Source: Pseudomonas sp. H1h
GTDB lineage: Bacteria; Pseudomonadota; Gammaproteobacteria; Pseudomonadales; Pseudomonadaceae
Reading direction: 5' to 3'
DNA: 64,000 nt
Assembly (NCBI RefSeq): GCF_000633255.1
Contig: NZ_AYMJ01000017.1
Location: forward strand, 1 to 64,000
Within the stretch, counting starts at the first letter, position 1. The number at the start of each line of letters is the position of its first letter. Under the pieces are notes generated by a model. That model ran no database searches, was not told the DNA's origin, and saw only the letters and a program-made list of their open reading frames with translations. The position numbers and the translations under genes were made by a program. Of the stretch, positions 26,337 to 37,426 are shown piece by piece.

Positions 26337-28967
26337 ATGGGCAAATCGCTGGTCATTGTGGAATCCCCGGCTAAGGCCAAGACCATCAACAAGTATCTGG
26401 GTAACCAATACGTGGTGAAGTCGAGTATCGGCCATATCCGAGACCTGCCCACCAGCGGTTCGGCTAGCGCCAGCAAAGAGCCAGCCGCCAAGCGCGGCAA
26501 GGCTGCCGCAGGCGAAGGTCCGGTGCTCTCCCCTAAAGAGAAGGCGCGCAAGCAGCTGGTCTCGCGCATGGGTGTCGATCCCGATCATGGCTGGAAAGCC
26601 AAGTACGAGATCCTCCCGGGCAAGGAAAAGGTCATCGAAGAGCTGCGCCGGCTCGCCAAGGATGCTGACACCATCTATCTCGCAACCGACTTGGATCGCG
26701 AGGGGGAAGCCATTGCCTGGCACCTGCGCGAAGCCATCGGTGGTGACGACAGCCGCTACAAGCGAGTGGTGTTCAACGAAATCACCAAGAAGGCGATTCA
26801 GGAAGCCTTCTCCGAGCCTGGCGAACTGGACATCGATCGTGTAAACGCTCAGCAGGCGCGTCGCTTCCTTGACCGCGTCGTGGGTTACATGGTTTCGCCA
26901 CTGCTGTGGTCGAAAATCGCCCGTGGCCTGTCCGCCGGCCGCGTGCAATCGGTTGCCGTGAAGCTGGTAGTCGAGCGAGAGCGTGAAATCCGTGCGTTCA
27001 ACCCGGAAGAGTACTGGGAAGTTCACGCCGACCTCGGCACCGCCAAAGGCTCGACCGTGCGTTTCGAAGTAGCTCGCGAGAAAGGCGAAGCCTTCAAGCC
27101 GCTCAACGAAGCTCAGGCCATGGCCGCGCTGGAGAAGCTCAAGTCTTCCAGCTACAGCATCGTCAAGCGCGAAGACAAGCCGACAAGCAGCAAGCCTTCG
27201 GCGCCGTTCATCACGTCCACCCTGCAGCAGGCCGCGAGTAACCGCCTGGGCTTCGGCGTGAAGAAAACCATGATGATGGCCCAGCGTCTGTACGAAGCCG
27301 GCTACATCACTTATATGCGTACCGACTCGACCAACCTCTCGGCCGATGCCGTGGCGATGGCGCGTACCTACATCGAAGACGAGTTCGGCAAGAAGTACCT
27401 GCCGGAAACGCCAAACGTCTACAGCAGCAAAGAAGGCGCACAGGAGGCTCACGAAGCGATTCGTCCTTCCGACGCCAACACCACGCCGAGCAAGCTTGCA
27501 GGCATGGAGCGTGATGCCGAGCGCCTCTACGAGCTGATCTGGCGCCAGTTCCTCGCTTGCCAGATGCTGCCGGCGCAATACCTGTCGACCACTGTCAGCG
27601 TAGGTGCTGGCGACTTCGAGCTGCGTGCCAAGGGCCGTATTCTGAAGTTCGACGGTTACACCCGCGTGATGCCGCAGATCGCCAAGCCTGGCGATGACGA
27701 CGTTCTGCCGGACATGGCGCAGGGCGACGTGATGAAGCTGATCAAGCTTGATCCGTCCCAGCACTTCACCAAGCCGCCGGCACGCTACTCCGAAGCCAGC
27801 CTGGTCAAGGAAATGGAAAAGCGCGGTATCGGTCGTCCTTCGACCTACGCTGCGATCATTTCGACCATTCAGGATCGCGGCTATGTGACCCTGCACAACC
27901 GTCGTTTTTATTCGGAAAAGATGGGTGACATCGTCACCGAGCGTCTGTCGGAGAGCTTCTCGAACCTGATGGACTACGGCTTCACTGCCGGCATGGAAGA
28001 GAACCTCGATGACGTGGCCCAGGGCGAGCGCGACTGGAAAAACGTGCTGGACGAGTTCTACGGCGATTTCAAAAAGAAACTCGAAGTAGCCGAAAACCCG
28101 GATAGCGGCATGCGTGCCAACCAGCCGGTCATGACCGACATCCCTTGCACCACGTGCGGCCGCCCGATGCAGATCCGTACCGCATCGACCGGTGTGTTCC
28201 TCGGTTGCTCGGGCTACAGCCTGCCGCCGAAAGAGCGCTGCAAGGCCACTGTCAACCTGGTGCCGGGCGACGAGATTGCCGCAGACGACGAAGGCGAGTC
28301 GGAATCGTTGGTACTGCGTGGCAAGCATCGCTGCCCGATCTGCAGCACGGCGATGGACGCTTACCTGCTCGACGAGAAGCGCAAGCTGCACATCTGCGGC
28401 AACAACCCGGATTGCGCTGGCTACGAAATCGAAGAAGGCAGCTATCGCATCAAGGGCTACGAAGGCCCGAGCCTGGAATGCGACAAGTGCGGCAGCGAGA
28501 TGCAGCTCAAGACTGGCCGTTTCGGCAAGTTCTTCGGGTGCACCAACCCGGCGTGCAAAAACACCCGCAAACTGCTCAAGAGCGGTGATGCGGCGCCGCC
28601 GAAGATGGACCCGGTGAAGATGCCTGAGCTGAAATGCGAAAAGGTCAACGACACCTACATCCTGCGCGACGGTGCGTCCGGTCTGTTCCTGGCAGCCAGC
28701 CAGTTCCCGAAAAATCGTGAGACCCGTGCTCCGCTGGTGATCGAAATTCTGCCGCACAAGGACGAGATCGATCCGAAGTATCACTTCCTGTGCGAAGCGC
28801 CGCAGAAGGATCCTGATGGTCTGCCAGCCGTTATCCGCTACAGCCGCAAGACCAAGGAGCAATACGTGCAGACCGAGGTCGACGGCAAGCCTACCGGTTG
28901 GAAAGCTTACTACGACGGTGGCAAGTGGACCGTTGAAGACAAGCGCACGAAAGCCAAGGCTGAGTAA
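26337..28967 (+). CDS. topA: DNA topoisomerase I (type IA)
   Basis: Enzyme of 876 aa that relaxes negative supercoils through a transient 5'-phosphotyrosine. The TOPRIM domain starts [20 protein letters not shown] and contains the acidic motif [14 protein letters not shown]. The active tyrosine is Tyr326 in [15 protein letters not shown]. Three C-terminal zinc-ribbon-like segments follow, with Cys motifs CTTCGRPM...C, CPICSTAM...C and CDKCGSEM...GCTNPAC. A Lys/Arg-rich tail ends the protein. ATG 26337 has only a weak GGAA site. Monocistronic, with a promoter-like element at 26248 and a terminator after it. Confidence 0.97.
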   Translation: MGKSLVIVESPAKAKTINKYLGNQYVVKSSIGHIRDLPTSGSASASKEPAAKRGKAAAGEGPVLSPKEKARKQLVSRMGVDPDHGWKAKYEILPGKEKVIEELRRLAKDADTIYLATDLDREGEAIAWHLREAIGGDDSRYKRVVFNEITKKAIQEAFSEPGELDIDRVNAQQARRFLDRVVGYMVSPLLWSKIARGLSAGRVQSVAVKLVVEREREIRAFNPEEYWEVHADLGTAKGSTVRFEVAREKGEAFKPLNEAQAMAALEKLKSSSYSIVKREDKPTSSKPSAPFITSTLQQAASNRLGFGVKKTMMMAQRLYEAGYITYMRTDSTNLSADAVAMARTYIEDEFGKKYLPETPNVYSSKEGAQEAHEAIRPSDANTTPSKLAGMERDAERLYELIWRQFLACQMLPAQYLSTTVSVGAGDFELRAKGRILKFDGYTRVMPQIAKPGDDDVLPDMAQGDVMKLIKLDPSQHFTKPPARYSEASLVKEMEKRGIGRPSTYAAIISTIQDRGYVTLHNRRFYSEKMGDIVTERLSESFSNLMDYGFTAGMEENLDDVAQGERDWKNVLDEFYGDFKKKLEVAENPDSGMRANQPVMTDIPCTTCGRPMQIRTASTGVFLGCSGYSLPPKERCKATVNLVPGDEIAADDEGESESLVLRGKHRCPICSTAMDAYLLDEKRKLHICGNNPDCAGYEIEEGSYRIKGYEGPSLECDKCGSEMQLKTGRFGKFFGCTNPACKNTRKLLKSGDAAPPKMDPVKMPELKCEKVNDTYILRDGASGLFLAASQFPKNRETRAPLVIEILPHKDEIDPKYHFLCEAPQKDPDGLPAVIRYSRKTKEQYVQTEVDGKPTGWKAYYDGGKWTVEDKRTKAKAE

Positions 28968-28986
28968 GCGCTAGTCCGATACACAC

Positions 28987-29030
28987 AAGGCCGCATGATG
29001 ACCCTCGGGTTTTCATGCGGCCTTTTTGTT
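28987..29030. terminator. Terminator after topA
   Basis: Hairpin aaggccgcatga...tcatgcggccttttt with a T-run on the right, 20 bases after the topA stop. Confidence 0.88.
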
Positions 29031-29111
29031 TTGTGCTTGCGGTGGGATCGACTGATCCATGACACTGTCCGGCCTGTGTGACGCAATTATTTCGTTGTGG
29101 AGACTGCCGGC

Positions 29112-29636
29112 ATGGCGCACGAACTCTATACCCGCACCAATCAGAAGATCTATTTTGCCGGCCTGTCGCTGGAAGCCCTGGCTCGCGCCGAAGAAGGCCG
29201 GGCGATGAACTCGTTGGCGTTGATTCAGGCAGGGCGTGAATCGGCGTTGTTCCATCTTTACGGCGCGCTTTTGGGGCTGTGTCATGAGATCGCCGGTTTC
29301 TACCGTTTGCCTCAGGCTAATGCGCCGCGGGCAGAAACGCTTCTGACTCGTGAGGTTCTGGAATCGATTGCGATCCCTGAGTTGGCGGAGATGGTTGAGC
29401 TGGCCGGCAATCCTGAAACCTGGCTGGCGAAACTGTTGGCGGCGCATTCGGCGCTGTTCCAGCCACCACGGGTGCCACACAAGCCAAAGGGTGATGTGAC
29501 ACAGCCATTGATTCAGGCCGTTAATCTGGATGAAGAGGAGGCGCCGCAGGAGTTGAGTCGCGAAGAGCTGGAGAGCTGGCGGCAGAATCTCAAGGGGCTG
29601 GCCATTCGTTTTCGCGAAGGCTTGAACGAATGCTGA
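29112..29636 (+). CDS. Conserved hypothetical protein (DUF6586 type)
   Basis: Helical cytoplasmic protein of 174 aa. It starts MAHELYTRTNQKIYFAGLSL, with a repeated helix pattern; the middle is rich in Leu and Glu, and the C-terminal third has an acidic segment (DEEEAPQELSREELESW). ATG 29112 has GGAG 10 bases upstream; the frame continues 5 codons further without one. It lies between topA and sulA-lexA, as in other Pseudomonas, and is probably one of the DUF6586 proteins known from this position. No catalytic motif is visible; function unknown. Confidence 0.8.
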   Translation: MAHELYTRTNQKIYFAGLSLEALARAEEGRAMNSLALIQAGRESALFHLYGALLGLCHEIAGFYRLPQANAPRAETLLTREVLESIAIPELAEMVELAGNPETWLAKLLAAHSALFQPPRVPHKPKGDVTQPLIQAVNLDEEEAPQELSREELESWRQNLKGLAIRFREGLNEC

Positions 29637-29742
29637 GGACAATTGACACGGTGGCAATCTGAAACATGCTGCTGGTCAAGATCCCGAGCGAAGCCCGAAT
29701 GATGTCTATATAATCCCTGCCTTTCGTGGAGAACAGACCTAT

Positions 29743-29976
29743 ATGCCAACGTCCTTTCTAGAAATTGTCGAGTTACCAGACGGCCGAATCGAACTGCGCA
29801 GGGCTGAGGACGAGGGTTCTCTGGTGACGCTGGATTTCTCCGAGGATGCCAAGGCGTTCCTGCAAGGCCAGCACGTGGAAATCGCCAAGGCGATGTTGAG
29901 CGTCGGCGTGCAGATGGCCGGTCGTATGGTTGAAGGCGAATTTGATAAGGAAGAGGGGCCGCGGGTTCTTCACTGA
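29743..29976 (+). CDS. Conserved hypothetical protein (77 aa)
   Basis: Small acidic protein starting MPTSFLEIVELPDGRIELRR, with two short beta strands and a helical C-terminal half (AKAFLQGQHVEIAKAMLSVG). ATG 29743 lies 27 bases after a TATAAT-like -10 (29711-29716), suggesting its own promoter. It converges with sulA. It is found beside sulA-lexA in other Pseudomonas as I remember, but no function is assigned. Confidence 0.75.
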   Translation: MPTSFLEIVELPDGRIELRRAEDEGSLVTLDFSEDAKAFLQGQHVEIAKAMLSVGVQMAGRMVEGEFDKEEGPRVLH

Positions 29977-30015
29977 TCCCCTGCCTTTCGGCGTTAGCCG
30001 GTACTGTATCAAGTC

Positions 30016-30039
30016 GGCTTCTCTGTCCCTGGAGAAGCC
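30016..30039. other. Stem-loop between convergent genes
   Basis: ggcttctc/gagaagcc with an 8-base loop lies between the 77-aa gene and the sulA 3' end. No T-run on either side, so it is a weak terminator candidate only. Confidence 0.35.
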
Positions 30040-30071
30040 ATGCGCTTCACACAGCGCGCGTTACAAGTGAA

Positions 30072-30545
30072 TCAACCCAATCGAATGTTCAAGCTCTGCG
30101 CGTCGCCTATGCGGGCAGCGCTGATCAGTTGTTGCCGTGAGCCGGTGTTCAGCGGGTTGAGCCAGGTCACGACCGTGTGGCTGCGACCCAGGCGCAGTGC
30201 TTCACACGCCAGTTGCTGTGCGCTTTGCGCGCCCCGTGGCTGCAACAGCAGGATGCGTTCGCGGTTCAGGCCGGCCTCGCGCAGCCAGGTCTGGGTCAGG
30301 CTGGCAGGCGGGGCAATCAGTGTCAGCCAGCGGGCATCCTGATCCTCGCTCAGTTCGCGAAGGATCGGGGCGAGCAGGTTCAGGCAGTTCCCTGCTGCAC
30401 CGCGCAGTGACAGCTCACTGAATACTTCCGGTTCGGCAATCCAGGGGCGCTCGACCACGTCTTTCAGGGTCGGCGCCATCGGTTGTGCCAGAAACGCTTC
30501 GAATAAAGGCAGTTGTGTTTGCTGAGGTGTGTGTGGGAACTGCAT
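30072..30545 (-). CDS. sulA: SOS cell division inhibitor SulA
   Basis: Protein of 157 aa that blocks FtsZ assembly during the SOS response. It starts MQFPHTPQQTQLPLFEAFLA and has the SulA core: LLAPILRELSEDQDARWLTL, IAPPASLTQTWLREAGLN and the RHHAE/RecA-like turn RILLLQPRGAQSAQQLACEA. It begins 10 bases after the lexA stop on the minus strand, so lexA and sulA are cotranscribed from the LexA-controlled promoter, the usual order in Pseudomonas. It lacks any membrane segment. SulA is normally degraded by Lon. Confidence 0.92.
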   Translation of the reverse strand: MQFPHTPQQTQLPLFEAFLAQPMAPTLKDVVERPWIAEPEVFSELSLRGAAGNCLNLLAPILRELSEDQDARWLTLIAPPASLTQTWLREAGLNRERILLLQPRGAQSAQQLACEALRLGRSHTVVTWLNPLNTGSRQQLISAARIGDAQSLNIRLG

Positions 30546-30555
30546 AAAGCCTCCT

Positions 30556-31164
30556 TTAGCGGCGGATTACGCCGACACTCAAGCCTTCGATCACCAGTTC
30601 CTGATCTTTCAGGTCCACTTCAATAGGGGCGAACTCGGGGTTTTCGGCAATTAGCCAGACCTTGCTGCCTTCACGCTTGAAGCGCTTGACGGTCACTTCG
30701 TCACCGATACGTGCAACCACGACCTGGCCATTGCGTGCCTCGCGGGTGGTATGCACCGCCAGCAGGTCACCGTCGAAAATGCCGATGTCCTTCATGCTCA
30801 TGCCGTGCACGCGCAGCAGGTAGTCGGCGCGGGGATGGAAGAAGGCCGGGTTGATGTTGCAGGATTCTTCGATGTGCTGCTGGGCGAGGATCGGTGCGCC
30901 GGCGGCGACCCGGCCAATAATCGGCAGGGTGGAGTCGTCAGCCTTGGCTTCGAAGCCCGGGATGCGAATGCCGCGCGAGGCGCCCGGGGTCATCTCGATG
31001 GCGCCTTTGCGGGCGAGCGCCTTGAGGTGTTCTTCAGCCGCGTTCGGCGATTTGAAGCCCAGTTCCTGAGCGATTTCCGCGCGGGTTGGCGGGTAGCCGT
31101 TGTCTTCAAGGCAGCGTTTGATAAAGGCCAGAATCTCGGCTTGGCGTGGCGTCAGCTTTAGCAT
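30556..31164 (-). CDS. lexA: LexA repressor
   Basis: SOS repressor of 202 aa. The N-terminal winged helix ([20 protein letters not shown], residues 5-24) binds SOS boxes; the C-terminal peptidase domain carries the self-cleavage site Ala88-Gly89 (VAAGAP), nucleophile Ser123 (GMSM) and general base Lys160 (VTVKRF). All three are intact, so RecA-stimulated autocleavage should occur. Two LexA boxes lie directly upstream of the start, giving autoregulation of lexA-sulA. ATG 31164 is the natural start. It is divergent from psrA. Confidence 0.97.
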   Translation of the reverse strand: MLKLTPRQAEILAFIKRCLEDNGYPPTRAEIAQELGFKSPNAAEEHLKALARKGAIEMTPGASRGIRIPGFEAKADDSTLPIIGRVAAGAPILAQQHIEESCNINPAFFHPRADYLLRVHGMSMKDIGIFDGDLLAVHTTREARNGQVVVARIGDEVTVKRFKREGSKVWLIAENPEFAPIEVDLKDQELVIEGLSVGVIRR

Positions 31165-31174
31165 ATTGATCGCT

Positions 31175-31190
31175 CTGTCTTTTTATACAG
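31175..31190 (-). promoter_or_regulatory. LexA box (SOS box) 1
   Basis: CTGTCTTTTTATACAG (reverse CTGTATAAAAAGACAG), a perfect CTG-N10-CAG match 10 bases upstream of lexA. Confidence 0.93.
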
Positions 31191-31193
31191 TGA

Positions 31194-31209
31194 CTGGGAT
31201 TATATACAG
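31194..31209 (-). promoter_or_regulatory. LexA box (SOS box) 2
   Basis: CTGGGATTATATACAG (reverse CTGTATATAATCCCAG), a second CTG-N10-CAG site 3 bases further upstream. Two tandem boxes before lexA imply tight autoregulation. Confidence 0.9.
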
Positions 31210-31334
31210 TGAAGCGGTCTTGGCAATGCCCGTTTTTTTGCAGGCCGCCGGACGGTCGGCGGCCACGCTTATTAATGGCGCGGGTGAGTGTGGTTAAATA
31301 GCTGACCGACCATTCCCAAAACGAACTGGCAGGC

Positions 31335-31363
31335 TTGACAAGGCACAGGCTGAAACGTATGTT
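31335..31363 (+). promoter_or_regulatory. Probable psrA promoter
   Basis: TTGACA (31335-31340), 17-base spacer, TATGTT (31358-31363). The -10 is covered by the PsrA operators. Confidence 0.6.
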
Positions 31364-31378
31364 TCAAACAAGTGTTTG
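31352..31378 (+). promoter_or_regulatory. Two overlapping PsrA operators
   Basis: GAAACGTATGTTTC (31352-31365) and CAAACAAGTGTTTG (31365-31378) both fit the PsrA consensus (G/C)AAAC-N2-4-GTTT(G/C), sharing one base. They sit on the -10 region, the right place for autorepression. Confidence 0.88.
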
Positions 31379-31393
31379 TCAGGCGGAGTAGCC

Positions 31394-32101
31394 ATGGCCC
31401 AGTCGGAAACCGTTGAACGCATTCTTGATGCTGCCGAACAGTTGTTCGCGGAGAAAGGTTTCGCGGAAACCTCATTGCGTTTGATCACCAGCAAGGCCGG
31501 CGTCAACCTGGCTGCGGTGAACTATCATTTCGGCTCCAAGAAAGCCCTGATCCAGGCAGTGTTCTCGCGCTTCCTCGGGCCGTTCTGCATCAGCCTCGAT
31601 AAAGAGCTGGAGCGGCGTCAGGCCAAGCCTGAAAACAAGCCGACGCTTGAAGAGCTGCTGGAGATCCTCGTTGAGCAGGCGCTGGTGGTGCAGCCACGCA
31701 GCGGTAATGACCTGTCGATCTTCATGCGCTTGCTGGGCCTGGCGTTCAGTCAGAGCCAGGGCCACCTGCGTCGTTATCTGGAAGACATGTACGGCAAGGT
31801 GTTCCGCCGCTACATGCTGCTGGTCAATGAGGCAGCCCCACGGATTCCGCCTATCGAGCTGTTCTGGCGCGTGCACTTCATGCTCGGTGCGGCGGCGTTC
31901 AGCATGTCGGGGATCAAGGCCTTGCGTGCGATTGCCGAGACCGATTTCGGCGTCAACACCTCGATCGAGCAGGTGATGCGCCTGATGGTGCCGTTCCTCG
32001 CTGCCGGCATGCGCGCCGAAACCGGTGTCACCGATCCTGCGATGGCGACAGCGCAACTTCGCCCCCGCAGCAAATCGACCCCGGTGGCCGCCAAGGTTTA
32101 A
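31394..32101 (+). CDS. psrA: TetR-family regulator PsrA
   Basis: TetR/AcrR regulator of 235 aa. The N-terminal HTH is RILDAAEQLFAEKGFAETSL through VNLAAVNYHFGSKKALIQAVF, followed by an all-helical ligand domain of PsrA length. In P. aeruginosa PsrA senses long-chain fatty acids, activates rpoS and represses fadBA and itself. ATG 31394 has GGAG 6 bases upstream; a start at 31376 would fall inside the operators. Its promoter carries two PsrA boxes, and fadBA lies on the same strand 6 kb upstream. Divergent from lexA. Confidence 0.93.
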   Translation: MAQSETVERILDAAEQLFAEKGFAETSLRLITSKAGVNLAAVNYHFGSKKALIQAVFSRFLGPFCISLDKELERRQAKPENKPTLEELLEILVEQALVVQPRSGNDLSIFMRLLGLAFSQSQGHLRRYLEDMYGKVFRRYMLLVNEAAPRIPPIELFWRVHFMLGAAAFSMSGIKALRAIAETDFGVNTSIEQVMRLMVPFLAAGMRAETGVTDPAMATAQLRPRSKSTPVAAKV

Positions 32102-32149
32102 CCGCGCACGGGTGGGCGCGGCAGTTTACATCCGCTAAGCTAGCCGCCC

Positions 32150-32259
32150 ATGTCGACTCTCGTTCTGAACCCGTTTCCCATGACCATCGCCAACCTGCCG
32201 GGCACTGCCCTCGGTGGCGATGTCGTGCGGGACGGGTTTTTCGTTTTCAAGGAATCTCT

Positions 32260-32263
<4 letters not shown>
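32150..32263 (+). CDS. Possible 37-aa leader ORF overlapping nagZ
   Basis: ATG 32150 opens a frame of 37 codons (MSTLVLNPFPMTIANLPGTA and on) that ends in TGA at 32261-32263, overlapping the nagZ ATG as ATGA. Such an overlap would couple translation to nagZ. There is no good ribosome binding site before 32150, and the peptide matches nothing I know. It could be chance in a GC-rich leader. Confidence 0.3.
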
Positions 32264-34021
<1,758 letters not shown>

Positions 34022-34047
34022 GTCTGGCTTCGGACCGAGTGAGCCCA

Positions 34048-34122
34048 TTCGCGAGCAGGCTCGCTCCCACACTGGATCTGTGACAATCACAAATCCCCTG
34101 TGGGAGCGAGCCTGCTCGCGAA
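34048..34122. repeat. REPIN
   Basis: ttcgcgagcaggctcgctcccaca and the inverted tgtgggagcgagcctgctcgcgaa, separated by a 27-base spacer, in the convergent gap between mtnP and the helicase. Confidence 0.9.
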
Positions 34123-34147
34123 GACGATCTAATAGACACCCAGGATC

Positions 34148-36838
34148 TCAACGCTTGTCGAACTTGTCCGGCAGCGGCGCAAACAGCGCTTCAATATCAT
34201 TACTCTGCAGTTTCCAGTCCCCGGCCTTGCGCCCATCCAGCACGCCCGCTGCCAAGTCGGATTTTTCCTTCTGCAGGTGCTGAATCTTCTCTTCCACTGT
34301 GCCCCGGGCAATCATCTTGTAGACGAACACCGGTTTCTCCTGGCCGATCCGATACGCGCGATCAGTCGCCTGATTCTCGGTTGCCGGGTTCCACCACGGA
34401 TCGTAATGAATCACCGTATCCGCTTCGGTCAGGTTCAAGCCGACGCCGCCGGCCTTCAGGCTGATCAGAAAGATCTGACGCTTGCCGCTTTGAAATTCCT
34501 TCACCGGCGTGCGTCGATCACGGGTCTGCCCGGTCAGCAGTGCGTAGGCGACATTGCGCTTTTTCAGTTCGTCTTCGATCAGCGTCAGCATTGAGGTGAA
34601 CTGCGAAAACAGCAAAATCCGTCGACCTTCCTCGAACAGCTCCTCGAGCATTTCCATCAGGCTGTCGAGCTTGCCTGAGCTGCTGCCACGAGCGGGCAGG
34701 GTGGCGTCGTTGACCAGGCGCAAGTCGCAGCACACCTGACGCAGCTTGAGCAATGCTTCCAGAATGATGATCTGGCTGCGCGCGACACCCTTGCGGGTGA
34801 TTTCGTCACGGACTTTCTTGTCCATCGCCAGGCGCATGGTCTCGTAGACATCACGCTGGGCTTCGTTGAGTTCGACCCAGTGGATGATCTCGGTCTTGGG
34901 CGGCAGTTCGGTGGCCACCTGTTCCTTGGTACGGCGCAGCAGAAACGGTTTTATCCGACCATTGAGGTGCTGAAGTCTGACTTCGCTGGCGCGCTTTTCG
35001 ATGGGCACGCGGTAGTCGGCGTTGAAGCTTTTTATATCGCCGAGCCAGCCGGGCAGCAGAAAGTGGAACAGCGACCACAACTCACCGAGGTGGTTTTCCA
35101 GCGGTGTACCGCTCAGGCACAGGCGTTGGCGCGCGTTGAATTCGCGGGCGGCCTGCGCTGCTTTGCTGTTGGGGTTCTTGATGTACTGCGCTTCATCCAG
35201 CACCAGCACGTGCAGCGGCTGTTGCGCCAGACGCTCGACGTCCTTGGGCAGTATTGCGTAAGTGGTCAGGATCAGGTCGAAGTCAGCCAGATGATCGAAA
35301 TGCTTTTTCCGGTTGGCGCCATACAGCGCGACCACTTTCAGTTGCGGCGTGAAGTGTGCTGCCTCGTCGAGCCAGTTCGGGATCAGGCTGGTGGGCATGA
35401 CCACCATGCATGGTCGATCCAGGCGTCCGGCGTTTTTCTCGCTGAGAATGTGCGCCAGGGTCTGTAGGGTTTTACCCAGACCCATGTCGTCCGCAAGAAT
35501 CCCGCCTACCTCAAGCTGACGCAAGGACTGCATCCAGCTCAACCCTTCGAGCTGATAAGGGCGCAGCGTCGCATTCAAGCCCTTCGGTGCCTTGGCCGTG
35601 TAATCACGGATGTCGCGCAGGCGTTGGGCGAAGCTGCGGATCTGTTCGCCGCCCTCCCACAGCAGTGGGATGCCTTCCAGCGAGTTGAGCCGTGTGGCGT
35701 CGGCCTTGCTCAGGCGCAGGGTGGTTTCGCCCGGCTCCTGCAAGTAAAACTCGCCCAGCGTCGCCAGTACCGGTTTCAGTCGGCCAAGGGGCAGGGCCAC
35801 TTGCAGCGGTCCATGTTCACTGTTGCGTTGCGGAATATTGACCAGAATCAGCTCGTCATCGCGGCGGCGCGCCAGACGTTCCGGGTTAAGGATTTCCGTG
35901 TGCGAACGCATCAGATTGAGCAGGATCGGCAGTAGGCTCAGGCGTTCGCCATTGACGATGATCCCCAGTTCCAGATCGAACCAGTCGCGTTCCGGTGTCT
36001 GTTCGACCGTGGCATACCAATCGTCGACAGCAGTCAGATCGAAGCCGAATTCCTCATCGATCTGCAATTCCCAGCCTTGGGTGCGCAGCTTCGGCAGTTC
36101 GTTGAGGGTGAACGTCAGCCAGGCGCTGTCGTTGACCATCTCGTACAGCTCGCCGGCGCTTTCCGGCAGGGCTTTGCTCTGGCGGGTGGCGATACGAAAG
36201 CCGAGGATGCGTAACTGTTCGCGGTAGGACTGTTCCACTTCGGGGTGGCGTTTTATCCGCAGGGTCTGTGCTTCCTGGCGGATCAGGATGTCGCTGTTTT
36301 TCTGTCCGCTGACGTATTCATCCAGATAGCTGAACGACAGCGCCGCCCGATGCTGGATGTACCGCTGCATCTTGCCGTTGCGCGGCTCGAACGCGCTGAA
36401 TTCGACGCTTGCCAGCCACAGGCGCGGCACCGGTTGCACATTGTCCACCAGCACTTGCGGCGGCGCCTTGGGGCTGCGGTTTTCGAGGACGGCCTGGAGC
36501 TTTTCCAGCAGTTCGGCGTCTTTCGCGGCGGCAGGGTACTCGAGGGTTTCCTGCACTTGCAGCAGCACCGCTGCGCAATGTTTGCAGTTGCTGCGCACCG
36601 GGCAGGTGCAAGCGGCGTCAACCAGCAGCAGGGTGCCTTTGGCTGACTCGCGCAGGTGAATGGTCTGACGGTAGACGTTGCCGCCAGAGCCTTCGCAGCT
36701 GGCGGTGATGGTGGCATCGCCCACTTGGGCTATGCGTACTCGATTCTCCAGGGCGTAGCGGCGGCCACGCTCCAGGCTCTGTTCCTTGAATCGGCTGACC
36801 CAGGAGGGTGCCAACGGTTTACTCAGGGGCGGGGACAT
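34148..36838 (-). CDS. SNF2-family helicase with SWIM zinc finger
   Basis: ATP-dependent DNA translocase of 896 aa. The N-terminus has a SWIM zinc finger CTCPVRSNCKH (Cys77, Cys79, Cys85, His87). After a long family-specific region comes the SNF2 core: DDMGLGKTLQT with Walker A Lys456, motif II DEAQYIKN, LSGTPLENHLGELWSL and the C-terminal motif LKAGGVGLNLTEADTVIHYDPWWNPA. The SWIM domain suggests nucleic-acid or protein binding. It lies 12 bases downstream of csiV, at the end of an mfd-csiV-helicase unit on the minus strand, so a role in DNA repair or transcription is plausible but not shown. ATG 36838 has only a weak site. Confidence 0.9.
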   Translation of the reverse strand: MSPPLSKPLAPSWVSRFKEQSLERGRRYALENRVRIAQVGDATITASCEGSGGNVYRQTIHLRESAKGTLLLVDAACTCPVRSNCKHCAAVLLQVQETLEYPAAAKDAELLEKLQAVLENRSPKAPPQVLVDNVQPVPRLWLASVEFSAFEPRNGKMQRYIQHRAALSFSYLDEYVSGQKNSDILIRQEAQTLRIKRHPEVEQSYREQLRILGFRIATRQSKALPESAGELYEMVNDSAWLTFTLNELPKLRTQGWELQIDEEFGFDLTAVDDWYATVEQTPERDWFDLELGIIVNGERLSLLPILLNLMRSHTEILNPERLARRRDDELILVNIPQRNSEHGPLQVALPLGRLKPVLATLGEFYLQEPGETTLRLSKADATRLNSLEGIPLLWEGGEQIRSFAQRLRDIRDYTAKAPKGLNATLRPYQLEGLSWMQSLRQLEVGGILADDMGLGKTLQTLAHILSEKNAGRLDRPCMVVMPTSLIPNWLDEAAHFTPQLKVVALYGANRKKHFDHLADFDLILTTYAILPKDVERLAQQPLHVLVLDEAQYIKNPNSKAAQAAREFNARQRLCLSGTPLENHLGELWSLFHFLLPGWLGDIKSFNADYRVPIEKRASEVRLQHLNGRIKPFLLRRTKEQVATELPPKTEIIHWVELNEAQRDVYETMRLAMDKKVRDEITRKGVARSQIIILEALLKLRQVCCDLRLVNDATLPARGSSSGKLDSLMEMLEELFEEGRRILLFSQFTSMLTLIEDELKKRNVAYALLTGQTRDRRTPVKEFQSGKRQIFLISLKAGGVGLNLTEADTVIHYDPWWNPATENQATDRAYRIGQEKPVFVYKMIARGTVEEKIQHLQKEKSDLAAGVLDGRKAGDWKLQSNDIEALFAPLPDKFDKR

Positions 36839-36849
36839 AAGGACTTCGA

Positions 36850-37416
36850 TCAGTCCGGAATGGCTTCAGGCGCTTCCCGTGGCGCAGGCGCCGTCAGGGA
36901 AGTGATCTTGATCAGCAGGGCCAGGTGGCCGTTGTCGAGATAGTTGAGTTGGCCGTTTTTGGTGTGGCTGTCCTGCTTCAGGCGTTCGCTGGCGGTGACC
37001 ATGCCGTTGGTGTCGATCTGGTTGACCCAGAAGTCGGCGTTCACATCGGTGAAGCGTCCCAGTTTCAGTTCCAGGGTGCCCTCGATCGGGAATTGGCCGA
37101 ACTGTTCCTTGCCGTCGCTGACCGCCACCTTGGTCGGCGCCTCGCCGAGGGTCTGCTGCCAGGCCTTGTGCAGCAGTACGCTGTAATCGCCGCTGGCGGT
37201 GAGTTTGCTGGCAACCTCACCCAGTGCAGGCGTGCGCTGGCTGGCAGCGTCCAGTCGCTGAGCGCCGGCGGCCCAGTCTTCCGGGGCGGCACGGCTGACG
37301 ATCGCCGGTACAGCGTTCTGCCGGACCAGAATCATTTCGACCTGATACAGGTCATCGGCAAACGCCATCGGTGCTACGAAGGTCAGTAGCAAAGTCAGTG
37401 AGCGAAACAGGCGCAT
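36850..37416 (-). CDS. csiV: CsiV family protein (peptidoglycan-binding, periplasmic)
   Basis: Secreted protein of 188 aa with a signal peptide (MRLFRSLTLLLTFVAPMAFA). The mature part starts DDLYQVEMILVRQ, the CsiV family pattern, and ends in a short Pro/Ala tail. CsiV in Vibrio acts as a colony-morphology and wall-interaction factor. It starts 10 bases after the mfd stop on the minus strand and precedes the helicase gene by 12 bases, so it is translated from the mfd operon. The function in Pseudomonas is unknown; the placement next to a repair gene is a conserved but unexplained arrangement. Confidence 0.85.
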   Translation of the reverse strand: MRLFRSLTLLLTFVAPMAFADDLYQVEMILVRQNAVPAIVSRAAPEDWAAGAQRLDAASQRTPALGEVASKLTASGDYSVLLHKAWQQTLGEAPTKVAVSDGKEQFGQFPIEGTLELKLGRFTDVNADFWVNQIDTNGMVTASERLKQDSHTKNGQLNYLDNGHLALLIKITSLTAPAPREAPEAIPD

Positions 37417-37426
37417 GCGGCGTCCT

